63,151 nucleotides of DNA from contig NZ_QEOO01000029.1 in the NCBI RefSeq assembly GCF_003121585.1, forward strand, positions 1 to 63,151, written 5' to 3'. A model generated the notes under the pieces. That model was given only the letters and a program-made list of their open reading frames with translations, was not told the origin of the DNA and searched no databases. The position numbers and the translations under genes are program-made. The stretch's first letter is position 1, and each line of letters begins with the position of its first letter. Shown piece by piece: positions 42,272-50,595 of this stretch. Source of the stretch: Nocardioides speluncae (lineage in GTDB: Bacteria; Actinomycetota; Actinomycetes; Propionibacteriales; Nocardioidaceae).

Positions 42272-42628
42272 GTGAACGCGCTCCTGCCGCTGGGCATGGC
42301 GGTGGTCCGTGGCCGGTCCATGGAGCCGGCGCTGCGGGCGGGCGACCGGCTGCTGGTCCGGTACGGCGCCCGAGTGCGGCCCGGTGCCGTGGTGCTCGCC
42401 CGCTTCGCCGACGGCACGCTCGCGGTCAAGCGGGCCGCCGAGCGGCGTACCGACCGAGCGGGCGAGCCGGCCTGGTGGCTGCTCAGCGACAACGCCGACG
42501 ACGGCGTCGACTCCCGCCACCGCGGGCCGGTCAGCGACCGCGACGTACTGGCCGTGGTGCAGCTGCGGCTGTGGCCGAGACCGGCTCGCACGGGTGTGAC
42601 AAGATGGGGGCCCAGGGCGACCCCCTGA
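42272..42628 (+). CDS. sodX: Nickel-SOD maturation protease SodX (S26 family)
   Basis: A protein of about 118 residues of the signal-peptidase-like S26 family. The nucleophile serine is in VVRGRSMEPALRAGD and the general-base lysine in LAVKRAAE, and LSDNADDGVDSRHRGPV matches the family's SxNxxxxxDSR region. It removes the leader of SodN so the amino-terminal His can bind nickel. The start is uncertain: GTG 42272, TTG 42245 and ATG 42296 are in frame and none has a ribosome-binding site. Confidence 0.82.
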   Translation: MNALLPLGMAVVRGRSMEPALRAGDRLLVRYGARVRPGAVVLARFADGTLAVKRAAERRTDRAGEPAWWLLSDNADDGVDSRHRGPVSDRDVLAVVQLRLWPRPARTGVTRWGPRATP

Positions 42629-42736
42629 CCGATCGGCTCCGCGAACCACCTGCAGCGCGTTGAGCCTGGTCACCTGATCATTCGCTTCCCCCCAAATGGC
42701 TTGCCTGTGGCCTTGCCTGGAAAGTTCTGAACCGCG

Positions 42737-43972
42737 ATGGTTGCTGACGTGTCACCCACCGAGATCGACCCTGCTCACCCCGACGGACTGGACGGCCTGG
42801 GCGGGGTGCACCCGTACGCCGGGGACCCGGTATTCGACCTCCACGCCGGCGGCAAGATGGAGACCGTGTCGACCGTCGCCCTGACCGGCGCCGACGAGCT
42901 CTCGCTCGCCTACACCCCCGGTGTCGCCCGGGTCTGCGAGGCGATCGCCGAGGACCCGTCGATGACCCAGCACTACACCTGGGTGCCCAACACCGTCGCC
43001 GTCGTCACCGACGGCACCGCCGTACTCGGGCTCGGCGACATCGGCCCCGCGGCCGCGATGCCGGTGATGGAGGGCAAGGCCGTGCTGTTCAAGCAGTTCG
43101 GCAAGGTCGACGCGGTGCCGATCTGCCTGGCCACCACCGACGTCGACGAGATCATCGAGACCGTCGTCCGGCTGGCTCCGAGCTTCGGTGGGATCAACCT
43201 CGAGGACATCTCCGCGCCGCGCTGTTTCGAGATCGAGGAGCGGCTCAAGGAGCGCCTCGACATCCCGGTCTTCCACGACGACCAGCACGGTACGGCGGTG
43301 GTCGCGCTCGCCGCGCTCGTCAACGCGCTCCGGCTGACCGGGCGGACGCCCGAGACCACGCGGGTTGTGATCTCCGGCGCCGGCGCGGCCGGCGTGGCGA
43401 TCGCCAAGATCCTGCTCGGCGCCGGCATCACCGACATCGCGGTCACCGACCGGCGCGGCATCGTCAGCTCCGACCGCAGCGACCTCACCCCGGTGAAGCG
43501 GGAGCTGGCCAAGGTCACCGCCGACCGCAACGGTCGTCGCGGCACCCTGGCGGACGCGTTCGCCGGCGCCGACGTCTACCTCGGCGTCTCCGGCGGCACT
43601 GTGCCCGAGGAGGTCGTGGCCACGATGGCCGGCGACGCGATCATCTTCGCGATGGCCAACCCAAACCCCGAGGTGCACCCCGACGTCGCCCACCGGCACG
43701 CGCGGGTGGTCGCGACCGGGCGCTCGGACTTCCCCAACCAGATCAACAACGTGCTGGCCTTCCCCGGGATCTTCCGTGGCGCCTTCGACGTCCGCGCGTC
43801 CGCGATCACCGAGGGCATGAAGCTCGCCGCCGCCGAGGCTCTCGCCGACCTGGTCGGCGACGCGCTTGCGCCGGACATGGTGATCCCCAACCCGTTCGAC
43901 CCCCGAGTCGGCCCCGCGGTCTCCGCCGCCGTCGCCGCCGCTGCGATCCGGGACGGCGTCGCGGGTATCTGA
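42737..43972 (+). CDS. NAD(P)-dependent malic enzyme
   Basis: A 411-residue malate dehydrogenase (oxaloacetate-decarboxylating), making pyruvate from malate. Landmarks are LAYTPGVARVCEAI (catalytic Tyr), VLGLGDIGPAAAMPVMEGKA (Lys), IPVFHDDQHGTAVV (metal site) and the Rossmann SGAGAAGVAIAKILL. The size matches the short bacterial form without a phosphotransacetylase domain. It is transcribed alone after sodX. Confidence 0.92.
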   Translation: MVADVSPTEIDPAHPDGLDGLGGVHPYAGDPVFDLHAGGKMETVSTVALTGADELSLAYTPGVARVCEAIAEDPSMTQHYTWVPNTVAVVTDGTAVLGLGDIGPAAAMPVMEGKAVLFKQFGKVDAVPICLATTDVDEIIETVVRLAPSFGGINLEDISAPRCFEIEERLKERLDIPVFHDDQHGTAVVALAALVNALRLTGRTPETTRVVISGAGAAGVAIAKILLGAGITDIAVTDRRGIVSSDRSDLTPVKRELAKVTADRNGRRGTLADAFAGADVYLGVSGGTVPEEVVATMAGDAIIFAMANPNPEVHPDVAHRHARVVATGRSDFPNQINNVLAFPGIFRGAFDVRASAITEGMKLAAAEALADLVGDALAPDMVIPNPFDPRVGPAVSAAVAAAAIRDGVAGI

Positions 43973-44014
43973 TCTCACACCGCCGGCTGAGCAGCAGCGG
44001 CATAAGGTCGACTC

Positions 44015-44983
44015 ATGTTCGCTGTGTACGCCGACAAGTTCTCCGCCGACGACCCGCTGGGTGGCCTGGTGGTGGGGGAGCGGCCCGACCCCGTTGCCCC
44101 CGACGGCTGGACGACGGTCACCGTGAAGGCGGCCTCGCTCAACCACCACGACCTCTGGTCGCTGCGCGGCGTGGGCCTCAAGGAGGAAGCGCTGCCGATG
44201 ATCCTCGGCTGCGACGCGGCCGGCCTCGACGAGGACGGCAACGAGGTCGTCGTACACGCGGTGGTCTCCAGCCCCGACTGGACCGGCGACGAGACCCTCG
44301 ACCCGCGCCGCTCGCTGCTGTCGGAGCGGCACCAGGGCACCTTCGCCGACAAGGTCGTGGTGCCGCGCCGCAACGTGGTCCCGAAGCCGGCGTCGATGTC
44401 GTTCGAGGAGGCAGCGTGCCTGCCGACGGCCTGGCTGACGGCGTACCGGATGCTGTTCACCCAGGGCGGGCTGAAGGCCGGTGACTCGGTGCTAGTGCAG
44501 GGTGCCGGCGGCGGGGTGGCGACCGCGCTGATCGTGCTCGCCCGCGCGGCCGGGCTCCGGGTGCTGGCGACCAGCCGCGACGAGGCCAAGCGGGCAAAGG
44601 CGCTGGAGATCGGCGCCCACGACGTGTTCGAGGGCAACGCCCGCCTGCCGCGCAAGGTGGATGCGGTGATGGAGACCGTCGGCCGCGCCACCTGGTCGCA
44701 CTCGATCCGCTCGCTGCGGCCGGGTGGCGCGATCGTGATCTCGGGTACGACGTCCGGGCCGAAGCTCGACGACGCCGAGCTGACCCGGATCTTCTTCCTC
44801 CAGCTGCGGGTGATCGGCTCCACGATGGGCACCCGCGGCGAACTCGCCTCGCTGGTCGAGCTGCTCGACGCCACCGGCACCAAGCCGCTGCTCGACCGCA
44901 CGCTGCCGATGGAGAAGGCGGCCGACGCCTTCGCCGCGATGGCGGCCGGCGAGCTGTTCGGCAAGGCCGTGCTCACCCGATGA
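44015..44983 (+). CDS. Zinc-binding-type MDR dehydrogenase (quinone oxidoreductase-like)
   Basis: A 322-residue medium-chain dehydrogenase/reductase. A GroES-like N-terminal domain (SLNHHDLWSLRG, ILGCDAAG) is followed by an NAD(P) Rossmann domain with VLVQGAGGGVATALIVLARA. The zinc-ligand cysteines of true alcohol dehydrogenases are missing, so it is probably a quinone or enone reductase. It overlaps the next SDR gene by 4 nt. Confidence 0.85.
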   Translation: MFAVYADKFSADDPLGGLVVGERPDPVAPDGWTTVTVKAASLNHHDLWSLRGVGLKEEALPMILGCDAAGLDEDGNEVVVHAVVSSPDWTGDETLDPRRSLLSERHQGTFADKVVVPRRNVVPKPASMSFEEAACLPTAWLTAYRMLFTQGGLKAGDSVLVQGAGGGVATALIVLARAAGLRVLATSRDEAKRAKALEIGAHDVFEGNARLPRKVDAVMETVGRATWSHSIRSLRPGGAIVISGTTSGPKLDDAELTRIFFLQLRVIGSTMGTRGELASLVELLDATGTKPLLDRTLPMEKAADAFAAMAAGELFGKAVLTR

Positions 44984-45690
44984 CCCGCACCCACGTCGTC
45001 ACCGGCGCCACCTCCGGCATCGGCGCTGCGGTCGCGAGGGCGCTCTACGACCGGGGCGACGAGCTGATCCTGGTCGCTCGCAACGACGAGCGTGCCCACG
45101 AGCTGACCAGGGCGTACGACGGGGCGCGCGTGGTCGTCGCCGACCTGACCCGGCCGGATCACCTCGAGGGCCGGCTGGCGGCCGGCACGCTGCCGCCGCG
45201 TGTGGACTCGCTGCTGCACATCGCCGGCGTGGTCGAGCTCGGCACCCTCGCCGATCTGCCGCTGGCCAAGCTGCGCGAACAGCTCGACGTGAACCTGGTC
45301 GCGCCGGTCGTGATCACCCGGGCCTGGCTGCCGGCGCTGCGGGCGGCCCGTGGGCTGGTGCTGTTCGTCAACTCAACGGCCGGGCTCACCGCCAACGCCG
45401 ACTGGTCGGCGTACGCCGCCTCAAAGTTCGGCCTGCGTGCGGTGGCCGACTCGCTGCGTGCGGAGGAGGCTCAGTACGGCGTCCGGGTGACGACGGTCTA
45501 CCCGAGCCGGACCGCGACGCCGATGCAGGCGAAGGTGCACGAGCAGGAAGGGTCGACGTACGACGAAAGCCGGTTCGTGCAGCCTGCGTCGGTGGCCGCC
45601 TCGATCCTGCACGTCCTCGATCTGCCGCCGGACGCCGCGATCCCCGAGCTGACGATCAGGACGGCCCCTAGGACACAGAGCGCCAGTTGA
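44980..45690 (+). CDS. SDR-family oxidoreductase
   Basis: A 236-residue short-chain dehydrogenase: cofactor motif VTGATSGIGAAVARAL, the NNAG region replaced by LLHIAGVVELG, catalytic Ser in FVNSTAG and YAASK carrying Tyr and Lys. The substrate is unknown. The start overlaps the MDR gene stop (ATGA), and its last 23 bp overlap the convergent TetR gene. Confidence 0.88.
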   Translation: MTRTHVVTGATSGIGAAVARALYDRGDELILVARNDERAHELTRAYDGARVVVADLTRPDHLEGRLAAGTLPPRVDSLLHIAGVVELGTLADLPLAKLREQLDVNLVAPVVITRAWLPALRAARGLVLFVNSTAGLTANADWSAYAASKFGLRAVADSLRAEEAQYGVRVTTVYPSRTATPMQAKVHEQEGSTYDESRFVQPASVAASILHVLDLPPDAAIPELTIRTAPRTQSAS

Positions 45691-46318
45691 GGGCGCCGAT
45701 CAGCACCATCCGGAGCTGAGCGCGGGCGGTCTCGGCGATCCGCGCGACCTCACGCGGCCGGGCGGCAGCGTCGACGAGTGCCTCGGCGTGGCCGATCATC
45801 GCGGTCACGATCAGGTTCGCGAGCACCAGCAGGTCCTCGCCCGACCACTGCTCGCTGCCGGGGATGCGGGCGATGTCGGTGGCCAGCTCGCGCTCGACGA
45901 GCTGCAGCTGGTGGCCGACCGCCTCGCGGACGGCGGGCGGTCCGGCGAAACGCTCCCTGGCGATGAACCGGAAGTGCGCATGGTCGTCGTGGACGTGCGC
46001 GACCAGCGAGGACACCGAGCTGTCCACGATCGCCAGGAACAGGGCCTGCGCGGAGTCGACGTCGGGGGCGATGGTCCGGGCGTCACGCAGCATCGCCCGC
46101 AGCGAGACGAACGACTCCTCGACCAGGGTCAGCCCAAGCTCGTCGATGGAGGAGAAGTGCCGGTAGAAGGCGGTTGGTACGACGCCGACCTCCTTGGCCA
46201 CCTGGCGCAGTGAGAGCACCCCGAGGCTGCCGTCGGCCGACAGTCGGAGCGCCGCATCGAGGATCGCTCGCCGCGTGCGCTCCTTGCGCTCGGTGCGCGT
46301 CTCCGCTGTCTCGGTCAT
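45668..46318 (-). CDS. TetR regulator of the ferredoxin reductase-desaturase operon
   Basis: A 216-residue TetR protein. The DNA-binding domain spans residues about 12-57 (KERTRRAILDAALRLSADGS, LRQVAKEVGVVPTAFYRHFS); the C-terminal domain should bind an acyl-CoA or lipid, by analogy with desaturase regulators. ATG 46318 is preferred because the two upstream ATGs lie in a probable operator. It is divergent from the reductase-desaturase pair. Orthology to DesT- or MadR-type regulators is not established here. Confidence 0.85.
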   Translation of the reverse strand: MTETAETRTERKERTRRAILDAALRLSADGSLGVLSLRQVAKEVGVVPTAFYRHFSSIDELGLTLVEESFVSLRAMLRDARTIAPDVDSAQALFLAIVDSSVSSLVAHVHDDHAHFRFIARERFAGPPAVREAVGHQLQLVERELATDIARIPGSEQWSGEDLLVLANLIVTAMIGHAEALVDAAARPREVARIAETARAQLRMVLIGALNWRSVS

Positions 46319-46335
46319 GGCGCCGATCCTACCCA

Positions 46336-46357
46336 TGAGTGAACATCTGTGCACTCA
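46336..46357. promoter_or_regulatory. Operator copy 1 near tetR start
   Basis: TGAGTG-N10-CACTCA. Read as its reverse complement it shares the frame AGTGxACxxATGTTCACT with the copy at 46414-46435. It lies 17 bp upstream of the TetR start. Confidence 0.65.
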
Positions 46358-46413
46358 AGTGGTCAGTGTCACCCGCCTTCCTGTTGACGCCTTCGGTCCT
46401 GCTTGCCATCGTT

Positions 46414-46435
46414 TCAGTGTACGAATGTTCACTGA
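46414..46435. promoter_or_regulatory. Operator copy 2 before the ferredoxin reductase
   Basis: TCAGTG-N10-CACTGA, same architecture as the copy at 46336-46357. It ends 5 nt before the AAGGAGG ribosome-binding site of the reductase gene, a position that would block transcription or initiation. Confidence 0.65.
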
Positions 46436-46454
46436 CTTTGAAGGAGGTGTCGCC

Positions 46455-47531
46455 ATGAGTCTCAGCACCACGATCCTGCGCTCCCGGGCCCTGAACGCGT
46501 TGACCTCGCCGCACGGCGTGGACCGCTACCTGGAGCTGATCAACCCGATGTGGGCCGCGAACGACGTGCGCGCTCGCCTGGTCGATGTCCGCCGTGAGGT
46601 GGACGTCCCCGGTGCGCCGCCCGTGGCCACCCTGACGTTTCAGCCGAACAGCACCTGGCAGGGCCACCGCGCCGGTCAGTACGTCCAGCTCGGTGTCGAG
46701 GTCGAGGGTGCTCGTCGTACGACGCGGTGCTTCACCGTCTCGTCGCCGGGCTCCGGGCCGGGCGACCGGTTCACGATCACCATGCGAGCCAACCCAGAAG
46801 GGGTGGTCTCTCGCTACCTGGTCGAGCGGGCCGAGCCCGGCACGATCGTGCACCTGTCTCAAGCAGCGGGGGAGTTCACGCTGCCGGACCGGATGCCCGA
46901 CCATGTGCTGTTCATCACCGGCGGCTCCGGGATCACCCCCGCGATGTCGATGCTGCGCTCGCTGCAGCGGCGTACCCATCGCGGCCGGGTGACGTTCCTG
47001 CACTACGCGCAGTCGCCGGAGCACCAGATCTTCCGCGACGAGCTGGAGCAGATCCGGATGGCCGGGTACGGCGTGGACCTGCACCTGGTCTACCCGGAGA
47101 CCGGCGGTCGGTTCTTCACGCCGATGGAGCTGGGCCGGTTGGTGCCGGGCTACCGCGACGTGGACACCTGGGCCTGTGGCCCGGCCGGCCTGATCGAGAA
47201 GGTGCAGACGGCGTACGACGGCTCCGACCGGCTGCGGGTCGAGTACTTCAAGACGCCCGTCGTCAGCAATGGCTCCGCCGAAGGCGACGTGACCTTCAGC
47301 CGGGCCGGCGCCACCGCCGCCAACTCCGGCGCCACCCTGCTCGAGCAGGCCGAGGCGGCCGGGCTGACGCCCACCTTCGGCTGCCGGATGGGCATCTGCT
47401 TCTCCTGCACCTCCCGCAAGACCGAGGGGACGGTCCGCAACGTGCTGACCGGCGAGACCTCCTCTCTTCCCGACGAAGACATCCGTATCTGCGTCAGCCG
47501 CCCCGAGGGCGACTGCGCGGTCGACCTCTAG
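46455..47531 (+). CDS. Ferredoxin reductase partner of acyl-CoA desaturase (Rv3230c-like)
   Basis: A 358-residue flavin/iron-sulfur oxidoreductase. The FAD-binding barrel (RTTRCFTVSSPG), the NADPH domain (FITGGSGITPAMSMLRSL) and a C-terminal plant-type [2Fe-2S] domain with CRMGICFSC ... IRICVS cysteines are in order. In mycobacteria the homologue Rv3230c feeds electrons to the DesA3 desaturase encoded next to it, as here. ATG 46455 has AAGGAGG 7 nt upstream. Controlled by a divergent TetR. Confidence 0.9.
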   Translation: MSLSTTILRSRALNALTSPHGVDRYLELINPMWAANDVRARLVDVRREVDVPGAPPVATLTFQPNSTWQGHRAGQYVQLGVEVEGARRTTRCFTVSSPGSGPGDRFTITMRANPEGVVSRYLVERAEPGTIVHLSQAAGEFTLPDRMPDHVLFITGGSGITPAMSMLRSLQRRTHRGRVTFLHYAQSPEHQIFRDELEQIRMAGYGVDLHLVYPETGGRFFTPMELGRLVPGYRDVDTWACGPAGLIEKVQTAYDGSDRLRVEYFKTPVVSNGSAEGDVTFSRAGATAANSGATLLEQAEAAGLTPTFGCRMGICFSCTSRKTEGTVRNVLTGETSSLPDEDIRICVSRPEGDCAVDL

Positions 47532-47552
47532 CCGACCGACAAGGAGACCGAC

Positions 47553-48653
47553 ATGAGCAACCCGTACAAGACCCTGACCGCCGACGAGCTGGAGCAGTTC
47601 GGCGCCGAGATGGACGCGATCCGGCAGCGGATCATCGCCGACCTGGGCGAGGACGACGCGGCGTACATCCGCAAGGTCGTGCAGACCAAGAACCGCTTCG
47701 AGATCGCCGGCCGGGCGCTGTTCTACCTGCCGCCGGCGTGGCCGTTTGCGGTCGCCGCGCTGAGCGTCAGCAAGATCCTGGACAACATGGAGATCGGCCA
47801 CAACGTCATGCACGGCCAATACGACTGGATGGGCGACCCGGGCCTGAACTCACGGATGTACGAGTGGGACAACGTCTGCCCGAGCGAGCAGTGGAAGTAC
47901 TCCCACAACTACCTGCACCACACCTACACCAACATCGTCGGCAAGGACCGCGACGTCGGCTACGGCATCCTGCGGATGGACGAGGACCAGGAGTGGAACC
48001 CCTACTACCTCGGGAATCCGCTCTACGCGTTCTTGCTGATGATCTTCTTCGAGTGGGGCGTGATGATGCACGACCTGGAGGTCGAGGAGATCGTCGCGCG
48101 GCGGCGTACCTGGGCCGACACCAAGCACCTGCATCGCGGGATGCTGCGCAAGATCCGCAACCAGACGGTCAAGGACTACGTGCTGTTCCCCTTGCTGACC
48201 GGGCCGTTCTTCCCGCTGACCTTCCTCGGCAACGCGACCGCGAACCTGGTCCGCAACATCTGGGCGTTCAACATCATCTTCTGCGGCCACTTCCCGACCG
48301 GCGTGGCGACGTTCTCGATGGAGGAGTCCGAGGACGAGACCCGCGGCCAGTGGTACTACCGGCAGCTGCTCGGCTCGGCCAACATCACCGGCGGCCGGCT
48401 GCTGCACCTGATGAGCGGCAACCTGTCGCACCAGATCGAGCACCACCTGTTCCCCGACCTGCCGGCCCGGCGCTACCCGGAGATCGCGGTCGAGGTGCGT
48501 GAGCTCTGCGAGCGCTACGACCTGCCGTACACCACCGGGCCGCTCTGGAAGCAGCTCGGCAGCGTCGCGGCCAAGATCTTCCGGCTTTCGCTGCCGCCGC
48601 GGCGGCAGCCGAAGAGCGAGGTTGGCACCGAGCCGGAGCTGGCCGCGGCATGA
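47553..48653 (+). CDS. Stearoyl-CoA 9-desaturase (DesA3-like)
   Basis: A 366-residue membrane fatty-acid desaturase. The three histidine boxes that hold the diiron centre are GHNVMHGQY, HNYLHHTY and HQIEHHLFPDLP, with four hydrophobic segments between them. It introduces the delta-9 double bond into C18 acyl-CoA, giving oleate. It lies 21 bp after the ferredoxin reductase that supplies its electrons. Confidence 0.92.
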   Translation: MSNPYKTLTADELEQFGAEMDAIRQRIIADLGEDDAAYIRKVVQTKNRFEIAGRALFYLPPAWPFAVAALSVSKILDNMEIGHNVMHGQYDWMGDPGLNSRMYEWDNVCPSEQWKYSHNYLHHTYTNIVGKDRDVGYGILRMDEDQEWNPYYLGNPLYAFLLMIFFEWGVMMHDLEVEEIVARRRTWADTKHLHRGMLRKIRNQTVKDYVLFPLLTGPFFPLTFLGNATANLVRNIWAFNIIFCGHFPTGVATFSMEESEDETRGQWYYRQLLGSANITGGRLLHLMSGNLSHQIEHHLFPDLPARRYPEIAVEVRELCERYDLPYTTGPLWKQLGSVAAKIFRLSLPPRRQPKSEVGTEPELAAA

Positions 48654-48667
48654 GGGAGACTGAGCCC

Positions 48668-48880
48668 ATGACCGACCGGATCAGCAAGGCCGAGATCACC
48701 AAGGACGCGGTGCAGAGCACCGCCGAGGCCACCGTCCACACCGTCGGCGAGGTCACCAAGATCGTGGCCACCGCGGTCAAGGACGTCGTCGGCGCCCTCG
48801 GTGGCCTGGCCACCGAGGTCTTCGAGATCCGGGACGCCGCCCGCAAGGCCGCTACCGATCACGACGAAGCCGCTGGTTGA
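48668..48880 (+). CDS. Small helical hypothetical protein
   Basis: A 70-residue protein, mostly amphipathic helix: TVHTVGEVTKIVATAVKDVV then GALGGLATEVFEIRDAARKA. ATG 48668 is 9 nt after GGGAG, 14 bp beyond the desaturase gene, so it is the third gene of the same unit. I do not recognise the family; a peripheral membrane or accessory role is possible. The stop codon TGA is supplied by the palindromic repeat at 48875. Confidence 0.65.
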   Translation: MTDRISKAEITKDAVQSTAEATVHTVGEVTKIVATAVKDVVGALGGLATEVFEIRDAARKAATDHDEAAG

Positions 48881-48910
48881 GGAGGTTGCTCTAGCAACCG
48901 TCTCGAAACC
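48875..48910. repeat. 36-bp palindromic repeat, copy 2
   Basis: It is identical to copy 1 (19923-19958) except for one base in the central GTTGC-CTAGCAAC. It lies between the convergent small-protein and YjbR genes and includes the stop codon of the former. It can form nested hairpins, so it may terminate transcription. Confidence 0.85.
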
Positions 48911-48922
48911 AAGGCCGCCGTC

Positions 48923-49327
48923 TCATGCCTGGTCGAGCAGACGGACCAGCTTCTGCGGCGCGCAGATCCGGAAGCTCTCGGTGAGCAGCTCGGCGACCTC
49001 GGTCCAGTCGGTGTCCTCGCCCAGGACCAGCCCGATGATGGTCGGCGACCACGGCGGCTTGTAGAACGGCAGCCCGGCATGGGTCAGCGCGAGCAGCTCG
49101 TCGCCGCTCGCGTGGAAGGTCATGATCGTCTCCGGGCCGGGCAGCCCGGTGATCTCGCGGTACGACGACTCGTAGCCGTCCTGCGCGACCATGACGTGCC
49201 CGAACGTCTTCTTCCGGACCCGCCACCGCACGCCGGTCCAGGCGTCCTCCTCGTAGGCGTCCGGCAGCGTGAGGGTGAGGTCGCGGAGGCGTCCCACCAC
49301 GTCGGCGTCAGGTTCGATCCGGCTCAC
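48923..49327 (-). CDS. MmcQ/YjbR-family DNA-binding-like protein
   Basis: A 134-residue single-domain protein of the YjbR/CyaY-like fold: LTLPDAYEEDAWTGVRWRVR, KKTFGHVMVAQDG and WTEVAELLTESFRICAPQKL are characteristic. Its biochemical role is not settled. It is monocistronic, ending 13 bp from a palindromic repeat. Confidence 0.85.
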   Translation of the reverse strand: MSRIEPDADVVGRLRDLTLTLPDAYEEDAWTGVRWRVRKKTFGHVMVAQDGYESSYREITGLPGPETIMTFHASGDELLALTHAGLPFYKPPWSPTIIGLVLGEDTDWTEVAELLTESFRICAPQKLVRLLDQA

Positions 49328-49367
49328 GTCGCCAGGCTACTGACGACCGGGGACAGTCAGCCGCGGC

Positions 49368-50591
49368 TCAGATTGGGACCACGGTGGGGTCGGTGAAGAC
49401 CCGGTCCAGGGCGGCGTACGCGCCGCCGAGGGCGGCGGCGTCGAAGCCGAGGCGGGAGAGCTCGACCCGGCAGCCGTCGGCGTCGGCGGCGACGACGCGG
49501 TCGGCGATCTCTCGGCGGACGCCGTCGAGGAGGTAGTCGCCCAGGACGGCGAAGTAGCCGCCCAGCACGAGCACGGCCGGGTTCATCATGTTGATCAGCA
49601 CCGAGGCGCCGAGGCCGAGCCCGGTGGCGACCTGCTCAAGGGTGGAGAGGGTACGCCGGTCACCGGCCCGGGCGCGCTGAACTATCACGGCCAGCCGTTC
49701 CTCGAGGTCGCGCTGCGGGTCGTGGACCGGGTCGTCGGGGTCGGCGGCGAGGCTCAGCAGCGCGCCCAGCCCGACCATCGTCTCCCAGCAGCCGGTGCGG
49801 CCACAGGCGCACGGCGCGGGCGCAGGGTTGAGCGGGAGGTGGCCGATCTCGCCTGCGTGCCCACGCGTACCGCGGACCAGCCGGCCGGCCGCGATCACGC
49901 CGGCGCCGACACCCATCTCGCCGCTGAGGTAGGCGAGGTCGGCGGTGCCGGCGGCGGCGCCGAGAGCGTGCTCGGCGATCGCCGCGAGCTTCACGTCGTT
50001 CTCGACCTCGACCCGGAGGGCGGCGTCGCCCAGCTGATCGACCAGCCGGTCGGCCAGAGGCGCGGCGACCGGTGCGTCGTACCAGCCGATCAGGGGTGCG
50101 TAGTCGACCCGGCCGGTGCCGGGGTTGACGTTGCCGGGGGCAGCCAGGGTCAGCCCGGCGGGACGGCCCGGGACCTCTGACGTCGTCTCCCGGACCAGCT
50201 GGCTGAGAGCGTCCAGGGTCGCCTCGCGCTCGGCCCGGGGTACGTCGTACCCGACCCGCTTCCGGGCCCGCACCTCGCCGCGCAGGTCGAGCACGGTCAC
50301 GCTCAGGTAGTCCACGCTGACCTCGGCGCCGATGCCGTAGACCCGGTCGTGTAGCTCGTAGTCGACCGCCGGCCTGCCCGAGCCGCGGTTCTCCGGCGGG
50401 CCGACCTCGCGCAGCAGACCTCGCTGGACGAGGTCGGCCACCAGGACCGAGACCGTGGCCTTGGTCAGCCCGGTCTCCTCGGCCAGCCTGGCCCGCGATC
50501 GAGGACCCGCCTCGCGAAGCCGGCGCAGCGCTACGGACAGATTGCCGCGGCGTACGTCGAACTGCTCGGCGGGTCTGATCGTGGGCTGCAA
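49368..50591 (-). CDS. ROK-family transcriptional regulator coupled to GH101 gene
   Basis: A 407-residue ROK protein. A MarR-like winged helix (SRARLAEETGLTKATVSVLV) precedes the sugar-kinase-like domain with the zinc motif CACGRTGCWE and HAGEIGHLPL. It probably represses genes for use of glycans and senses the released sugar. The start is TTG 50591: GGAGG lies 8 nt upstream, within the last codons of the glycosidase gene, whose stop falls between them. This tight coupling links it to the GH101 enzyme. Confidence 0.85.
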   Translation of the reverse strand: MQPTIRPAEQFDVRRGNLSVALRRLREAGPRSRARLAEETGLTKATVSVLVADLVQRGLLREVGPPENRGSGRPAVDYELHDRVYGIGAEVSVDYLSVTVLDLRGEVRARKRVGYDVPRAEREATLDALSQLVRETTSEVPGRPAGLTLAAPGNVNPGTGRVDYAPLIGWYDAPVAAPLADRLVDQLGDAALRVEVENDVKLAAIAEHALGAAAGTADLAYLSGEMGVGAGVIAAGRLVRGTRGHAGEIGHLPLNPAPAPCACGRTGCWETMVGLGALLSLAADPDDPVHDPQRDLEERLAVIVQRARAGDRRTLSTLEQVATGLGLGASVLINMMNPAVLVLGGYFAVLGDYLLDGVRREIADRVVAADADGCRVELSRLGFDAAALGGAYAALDRVFTDPTVVPI

Positions 50592-50595
50592 CGCA

